A model generated the notes under the pieces. It saw only the letters and a program-made list of their open reading frames with translations, ran no database searches and was not told the origin of the DNA. A DNA stretch of 64,000 bases, from NCBI GenBank assembly GCA_008508345.1, contig QNGE01000900.1, forward strand, positions 147,330-211,329, in the 5' to 3' direction. The position numbers and the translations under genes are program-made. Position 1 is the first letter of the stretch, and each line of letters starts with the position of its first letter. The stretch is from Paragonimus westermani. Its lineage: Eukaryota; Platyhelminthes; Trematoda; Plagiorchiida; Troglotrematidae. Positions 58,080 to 64,000 of this stretch are shown here, piece after piece.

Positions 58080-58370
58080 CTAACGTCTTCTGCCTAGAGG
58101 CAATAAGTTCTTAAAATGTCTAACTGGATGTTCGCCAAGAATGCCTTTGTAAGTATCTCGTGAGACATTAGGGGACTGAATTATCAAGATAAGAGAGTAC
58201 TGCCATACTTCAGATAAACGGCATTCACCACATTGTGACTCATTTCTCGTAAAGCACTTAGTGAGAACGTTACTTTTGAAAGTGAGATGAGGGTCAGCTA
58301 CGATAATTGTTTGATGGCGAGAAGGACCGCTGAATGAGTGAAGTGTAATTTGACAGAAGATTATTAACAA
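58080..58370 (-). pseudogene. Possible Gypsy integrase core relic
   Basis: A 96-codon minus-strand frame reads SGPSRHQTIIVADPHLTFKS followed by NVLTKCFT. This is loosely like the integrase core block GxPxxxTIVSDxGxxFxSxxL that holds the second catalytic Asp. Nothing else of an integrase is visible around it. Confidence 0.3.
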
Positions 58371-58599
58371 ACAAACGATAAGGTTTGAGAGGCAGTTTCA
58401 AGTTCAAGCAAATGAACTGACTATTTCAAATTGTGGGCAAATTACAATAGAGTATATTGTTGTATTCAAAGGAATTGCACGGTGTACTGCACCAAAAAAC
58501 CATCTTGGAGAGATGTGAAATCTTTTCTTTTTAGGGAAGGAAATTTCACTTTCATGGAACCCTTGGTATGTTGATGCAGCACATGGAGTAAACACATCT

Positions 58600-61500
58600 C
58601 AGTACGTAAAAATTGGTGAACTGGGTATGTATACACGACTTATAAGGACGTTTTACAGAAGTACTTCTTGGTGTAGTTTGATAATGTAAACCTTACAAGG
58701 TGAAGTTCACTGCGTGTTGACATTCACTTAAAGCATTCTGTGATGTCTGATGTTATTTACAGTCAAGTTGCTTCGTCCTACTAAGGAGAGAGTTGACGAC
58801 TGTTCAAATCAAGCATTCATCTTCTACTACCAAAACTACTGTGGCTTCATTTGCGCAATATTATTAATCTCCCCTAAATCACGGTGGTCAACATCAGTTA
58901 CAAAGGCAAAAGGACGAGGGATCTCTTCGCGCATCAGCTATTGCACTTCCACAATTATTCCGCCCGAATAACTGAATGATGTTCCGTCTGAACAAGACAC
59001 ACAGCGTTGCCGGGTTAGTACAGGTGTTGATGTTACATTCACATTTTCATTTCCATCACTGAACAGAATCGCTCACACATTTAAGCAACCATGTGACCAG
59101 CAACCGTTACAACTGTGAAGATGCTATCGTACAACTCAAAACCGAGCTCCTCGGTTCATGCACGTATCTAAGACAATGTGGACAAGCCTTGAATTGGGTT
59201 TTTATATAAGATGTCAGAATTTAACTTGTCACGACTGTGTGTGAACGCGGCTGACTAACTGGTTGGTACGTTTCAATAATTACTTCTGACATCAATTTAT
59301 GAAAAAGCGGTGACCAGACAAGAATGATGCAGTGTATTTATTCGGAGGACGGAGCACATACCGGTGACTTTTATGTTCATTTATTGACGGTTGGAAGTTT
59401 GGTTTTTCAGTGAAGGCATTGACGCAAATAGTGTTGCAACTCGTAAAAGCGTTTTTGGCAGGCAGATTTACTCTTGTGGGTTTCAATGTAATGATTTTCA
59501 CCATGAAACACGCTCCGGGGAGAGCAGAAGTTCAACAAGCCAGTGTTTAGCAACATGTTCCACACAACTCCGTATAGTTACTGTGAATGATCAACATCAC
59601 TGTTCGTACAAGTTCAAATTTCCGGTTCTGTTGTAATGTTAACTGACTTGTTCAACTGTAGGTTGTAAAGGCGAAAAGTATTCACTCACAAGAATTTGTT
59701 TTCAGCTATTCGACGGTAGCCGCAGAAAATTATAGTTTCTATTGTCAAGTTCTGTTCGGCCCAATGAGGAAACTGAATGTTGGCAGATTGCTAATCACCC
59801 GAAGGAACGTGACGTCTGCTGACGTCTGCTGTTGCATTAATGAAACCAACATATTCCGTTCAGAACTACTATGCCTCATTTTACAGTTTACAGGGAGTGC
59901 CTGAATGAGCTCGGGTGTGACCGTGCTTCCTTTAACTGTGGAGTATTTCACGAACTATCAGTAACGATTGATGAAACTACACATGCCGTTTTGATAAATG
60001 CCTCTATCTTTATAGCCTGATTTCACCTGTCCGAACAAACGAACTGTAACAGACAGACGTTGCTCCTTTCAATAATGACTGACAAACGTTAGTACTGCGT
60101 GTTTGTCCTACGTTCTCCCCGTTATGCTCTACAGTATTCCCGCACAGTAATTTTCACGCGGTCACTGTTTGCCTAAAAACAGAGCTAAATGTCTTTCTTC
60201 CGTGCGACCTTCTCTTTCCCTCATTTTACATCATTAAAACACCCGGAACTCGTAAATCGATTTTATCGGTTGACGGCGAAATGACCCAAAAACGAATACA
60301 GCATCTGGTGGTTTCAAAAGCGTGTAGCACATGCGAAAATTTCAGTAATTTTCAGCGAATCAGTGCACGGGGTGAGGAGTACCAAAACTTATTTTTAAAA
60401 AGTGTTGTTGCACTTTCTGGATGTCATTTCTTTGTTTCTTTCTGCAAATGGCGGCACGTCATGCTGTTGCGCAAACCCCGAAGTTGAAATCACTAATCCT
60501 TTATTGTAGATTTATAATCGTTGTGTATTATATGATTAGTTCTTGCGTTCCCCTGTGTGAGAAAACAGTGTTCAACTTTATTCTCCAAGTTTCTCAAGTG
60601 TTACCCGAGTCCCCAATACGATAGAGACCGACAGGTTGAAAGTGAAAACTGCGAATGTGGAAAGCCGATCCACTGGCGAAGTTACGACATTTTTAAGGAG
60701 GTTTATGGCGTCGTTTTTGAGTTAACACGGCAGTCAACGTATCACCATGTTGTGATATATGTGTGGCAGATCAGAGCACTAACCGCAGTCGGCCGACTAC
60801 AAGTGCCTGCGCCCGTGTGCGTGTGCAGCTGATAGTGGGAGTGCAGAGATGATGGGCTCATTTCTACACCTTTTCTACACACATTCAGTTGTGTGCTTGA
60901 GCTCACGTGTGCCATTTTGAATGTTACTAATGTGAGTCGGAACAAACATTGGAACACAGAAGACAAACGGTGAGAAACGTCAGTTATGGAGATGATGGCC
61001 GCATAAATGATTAAGTTCACTCTGGTTCGCAATGAAATCTACTGCTCATTAGTCGTGAGAGAGAGGTAGGTAACAAAACTGTGGTTCAGGAAAATAGTTC
61101 ACACTATCACCTACAACCAGCGTCACAGAATGATCAACACAGTAAATTTCTTCACGTTCATCATTTAATGAACACATTCATAACAGCGCCCCCTAATCGA
61201 TTAACCGTCCAATTTGTGCAACTGTCGTGCACCCCCTAAATCTCTTCGAATTTCACTTTTTGAATTTTCATTTCAAGAGTTTTGTATCTTCAGAGTCATC
61301 ACTGATTTTTTTTCGGATTTTGTTAATTCACTTATCCAACAGAATGTTCTACATGATCTCAAGCATTTTTCGTCGTCATTTAATCGTGAAAAATTGGCGG
61401 ATTTTGAATAAGTTTTGGTCGATTTGCAGCGAATTTGACTTCTTATTCACAAGTATTATGTGTTATGGGAACTAATATGGCAAATCATTCATAAGGCATG

Positions 61501-61900
61501 AGGTATCCTAACCGTTCCCCAATGAGATGTTCCTGAAATCGGTGACTGTAAGTTCGTCTCCGTTTATTGCTCTTGTAAGTTTTTATGCTCTTCTAAACAG
61601 ACAAGCCTTGTGACAACAAACCTACACATTAATTTATGTACCTGGTTAGGTATAGATGACAATAAAATCCCTTAACATACTCACAGCTAAACTGCCACCG
61701 TTTGCATATGTACTGCATACTCCGACATACTCGAAGAGGACGTGGTCAAGAAGTTTAAACAGGTCATACAGTTTCTACCCTATCGCAACTGCCGCAATAC
61801 CTAACATTCGACACTGAAAATACGCACGATATCCTATATTCAGATTGATTAAAATCTAGTGATCATAACGGAGACTGTTTTACTTTGGAATGAGATGAGC
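58600..61900. other. Unassigned; no gene recognised
   Basis: Nothing recognisable on either strand, apart from a two-copy tandem repeat at 59,811-59,830. Confidence 0.45.
59811..59830. repeat. Exact 10-base tandem duplication
   Basis: GACGTCTGCT occurs twice in a row. Confidence 0.95.
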
Positions 61901-61918
61901 ATATAATCGTCAAACTTA

Positions 61919-62275
61919 ATGGATTTCTTATGTAGGTTTATTCTACAAAAGGACATCCTCGGAGACAATATGAAAACCCGTTACGATCAACAACTTGGTC
62001 AGAGCACCAAAATATGGTTGTGGATACGAGCATACATTGTAACTAAAACTTTTATCTACCGAGAGTTTGAAAATCAAGTGTTTATAGACTCAACTCTTAT
62101 CTGTTGGTGTGAGTGGAACGAAATTGCTAAAACTGATGTGCACTTTGTCCATACTTTGTTGATATGGATGGACACAGTCAATCAAGGATTAACGGTTTGG
62201 ACTAATTACAGCTACAAAGATCTCAGTCTGAGTATAGGCGTTTTCGACGCTATCTCTCAAACAGACCTTCCATAA
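61919..62275 (+). other. Unidentified 118-codon open frame
   Basis: The frame opens at an ATG 15 bases before TTATGTAG (acceptor-like) and runs to a stop at 62,275. The composition is fairly protein-like, with several Trp, but no domain was recognised. A long open frame in AT-rich DNA is mildly unusual. It may be an old exon, a relic or chance. Confidence 0.2.
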
Positions 62276-63125
62276 CCGCTTAGCTCTTGTATGGACTCAT
62301 CAGATGGGGACAAGGTGAATGACAGAACGAACCGGTAATCAGTCAGGTTGATAACCGCAACAGCCCTGGGGGATAGTGTTTGGTGGAATATATACACACA
62401 ACTATTATGCAACTTACAGTAGGCTCAACTGTAAGAGGCAATGCTCAGAATGTTGGTAGTCAAACGTGCACGTGCTTTGTTCGATAAAAATGTTTCTTAT
62501 TATGAAGATCTATTCGCACTGTCACTGCCGGATGAGCCCAAACAAAGGTGAACCGATCGTGGATTCTGTCCATATTTAAGCATCAATGTAAAATCGCCGA
62601 ATTTAGTTTGGGATGAACTGAATGAGTCGTATTGAATTAGTCGTAACAAAATGCTGTTCAGGTGGTTTATTGAATATTTAGTATTTTGGCTTGCAAGTTT
62701 ATGAAATATTTTGCTGTGAAGCATTCTTTGTCGGATATATCACACGGTACTCATAGTTGATATAACACGTTATAGGGGAGCATCAGCCCATCCCTTGTTA
62801 AAACGCGTGAAATGAGTTGAGTTGTTTTTCCGAAAATGGTCTGAGTTCTGCCGACAGTTGTCTAAGCCCTCCGGCAGTAGTTTTTGGCAATAAAAATCGT
62901 CAGTAAATTTGAAATGAGGTGATATTAAGATAGTTCATAAATTGCAACGAAATCTGTTTCAGAATAAGTCGTGTAATGTCTACTGTAGTTGTAACCTTCC
63001 TGAATAGGTTTGATTACTATTTCAATTTTGTCGATCATCCAGGTACAGTTATCATCATTTACACACTTAATGGAGATATGTTACTTTGAACTGTACTACT
63101 GTAAACGAGTTATTAAAGTCAGTGC

Positions 63126-63222
63126 ATAAATAAATAAACTGAATAATAAAGCGACAAACTGAATACAATACGGAATGAATAGAAAAACCCTTTAATCATT
63201 GATAAATAAATAAATAAAAATT
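63126..63222. repeat. TAAA-rich simple-sequence patches
   Basis: Runs of TAAA units at about 63,126-63,140 and 63,203-63,220, such as ATAAATAAATAAATAAAAAT. Confidence 0.8.
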
Positions 63223-63305
63223 AACAAAAATAATGGCAAAACAATTTTTCGCCTCATTCAAAATGTTTCCACTACTAACACTTTCGATCACACGATGAAC
63301 AGAAT

Positions 63306-63632
63306 GTGAGTATGTGCTTGATTCGGTCATGTTTAGGTGTATGCCTATTGCTATTAATATCATTTCAGGTAGCCACGCAAAATCAGGTGCATTCTGTTGT
63401 CATGTATAACTCACGTGATACTGTTACCACGATTAGGGGAACAAATGTTGCAGTCATCTATTCTACAATCTTGACGAACTTTTGTTTTAGTTCAATTGAA
63501 TTATACAACCATAGCAATGTTTTAGTATTCACTTTACCCCCAACCATTTGTCTCGACTGGTTTTCGGGGAACATGGGTCACGGTATCCTTAAAGAGATTC
63601 TCGTCAAGTTAGTACACTCTGAAAAATAACGC
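63306..63632 (+). CDS. Uncertain: open frame with signal-peptide-like start
   Basis: A 107-codon frame begins MSMCLIRSCLGVCLLLLISF followed by QVATQ. The basic residue, the hydrophobic core and the small residue near position 24 fit a secretory signal peptide. The remaining 80 residues have two predicted N-glycosylation-type NxS/T sites at most and no known domain. Against a simple exon, a consensus donor GTGAGT occurs at about 63,307 and a good acceptor ATTTCAG ends at about 63,369, so much of the apparent signal could be a 63-base intron. Splicing that way from the nearby upstream ATG at 63,296 gives an immediate stop. Confidence 0.25.
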
Positions 63633-64000
63633 TAATCGGGCATTGTATGCTTCAGAAAGTTGCACAGGTTAGCATGCTTTTAGTTCAATCGATTACGAGC
63701 ATTTGCGTGAACCTAAAACCAATTAATTGGTTTTGTAAAAAATTCCCGGTAATAGATAAAATTTGTTAATCTGTTCTAGAAAAAAATCGCTATAGTTTTC
63801 TACATTTCTTCTGTTACAAAACGTCTCTGTTCGTCTGTTGCTATTTCACTACCACCAGTGTATTTATGGCGATAATTTCAACTGGTCACTTAAGATGGTA
63901 CTGAGTTCGAAGATATTGTGATTTTCACAACACCAGCTGAAGTGTCACAAACTTGTGTAGACGTTTATTAGGTCTTGGGCTAGTTAGAACTGACTTTTCC

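Noticed and set aside
21970..62190. Shared residues WMDTVNQ in frames near 21.99 and 62.17 kb, taken as a repeated domain
   Set aside because: Neighbouring residues do not match. A seven-residue match between two of all six-frame translations of 64 kb is expected by chance.
63020..63050. Minus-strand YLDD as a retroviral-type RT box
   Set aside because: No palm or thumb blocks on either side; the frame has stops close by.
1..64000. CRISPR array, bacterial operon or rRNA
   Set aside because: No regularly spaced direct repeats, no Shine-Dalgarno-led gene strings and no rRNA-like conserved segments were seen.

Overview
The window looks like intergenic or intronic DNA from an animal nuclear genome. 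It is AT-leaning, shows no bacterial-style gene packing, has no conserved open frame longer than about 140 codons, and carries scattered AT microsatellites. It also holds many decayed retroelements on both strands. The mix (CR1/L2-type LINEs, Penelope-like elements with GIY-YIG endonuclease, Ty3/Gypsy pol relics and tRNA-headed SINEs) suits an invertebrate, and a flatworm such as a trematode is a reasonable guess. That guess is inference only. No host gene was recognised with confidence.

Layout. At 2.8-5.8 kb a minus-strand Gypsy relic (G1) keeps protease, reverse transcriptase, RNase H end and integrase motifs in the right order. At 9.43-13.69 kb a minus-strand LINE (L1) is close to a full second ORF, running apurinic endonuclease, linker, RT, C-terminal zinc motif. 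It is broken by frameshifts and by about 0.9 kb of unrelated DNA at 11.94-12.86 kb. A plus-strand Gypsy integrase relic (G4) lies at 14.2-14.66 kb. The stretch 16.5-16.66 kb has a Penelope-like end with hammerhead-type core boxes, and 18.3-18.7 kb may be a LINE RT scrap. From 18.9 to 27.5 kb little is recognisable. SINE copies appear at 27.5, 31.0, 33.4-34.1, 40.0 and 44.0 kb. A Gypsy RT relic (G2) lies at 35.5-36.0 kb (minus) and a LINE 3' end (L2) at 36.8-37.3 kb (plus). The 41-48 kb stretch is rich in Penelope-like elements: P2 (endonuclease), P1 (RT plus endonuclease) and P3 (pre-endonuclease and endonuclease scrap), all plus strand. Further Gypsy pieces lie at 49.7-50.3 kb (G5, integrase), 52.0-52.4 kb (G6, RT fingers) and 55.5-55.9 kb (G3, RT thumb).

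The rest is unassigned. Two short stretches could be host exons or other relics: 53.06-53.24 kb and 63.3-63.63 kb, the second with a signal-peptide-like start.

All family calls come from reading translated motifs by eye against remembered family patterns. No alignment or database search was run. Several calls rest on motif order and spacing in frames that shift, and should be tested by a profile search of the six-frame translation.
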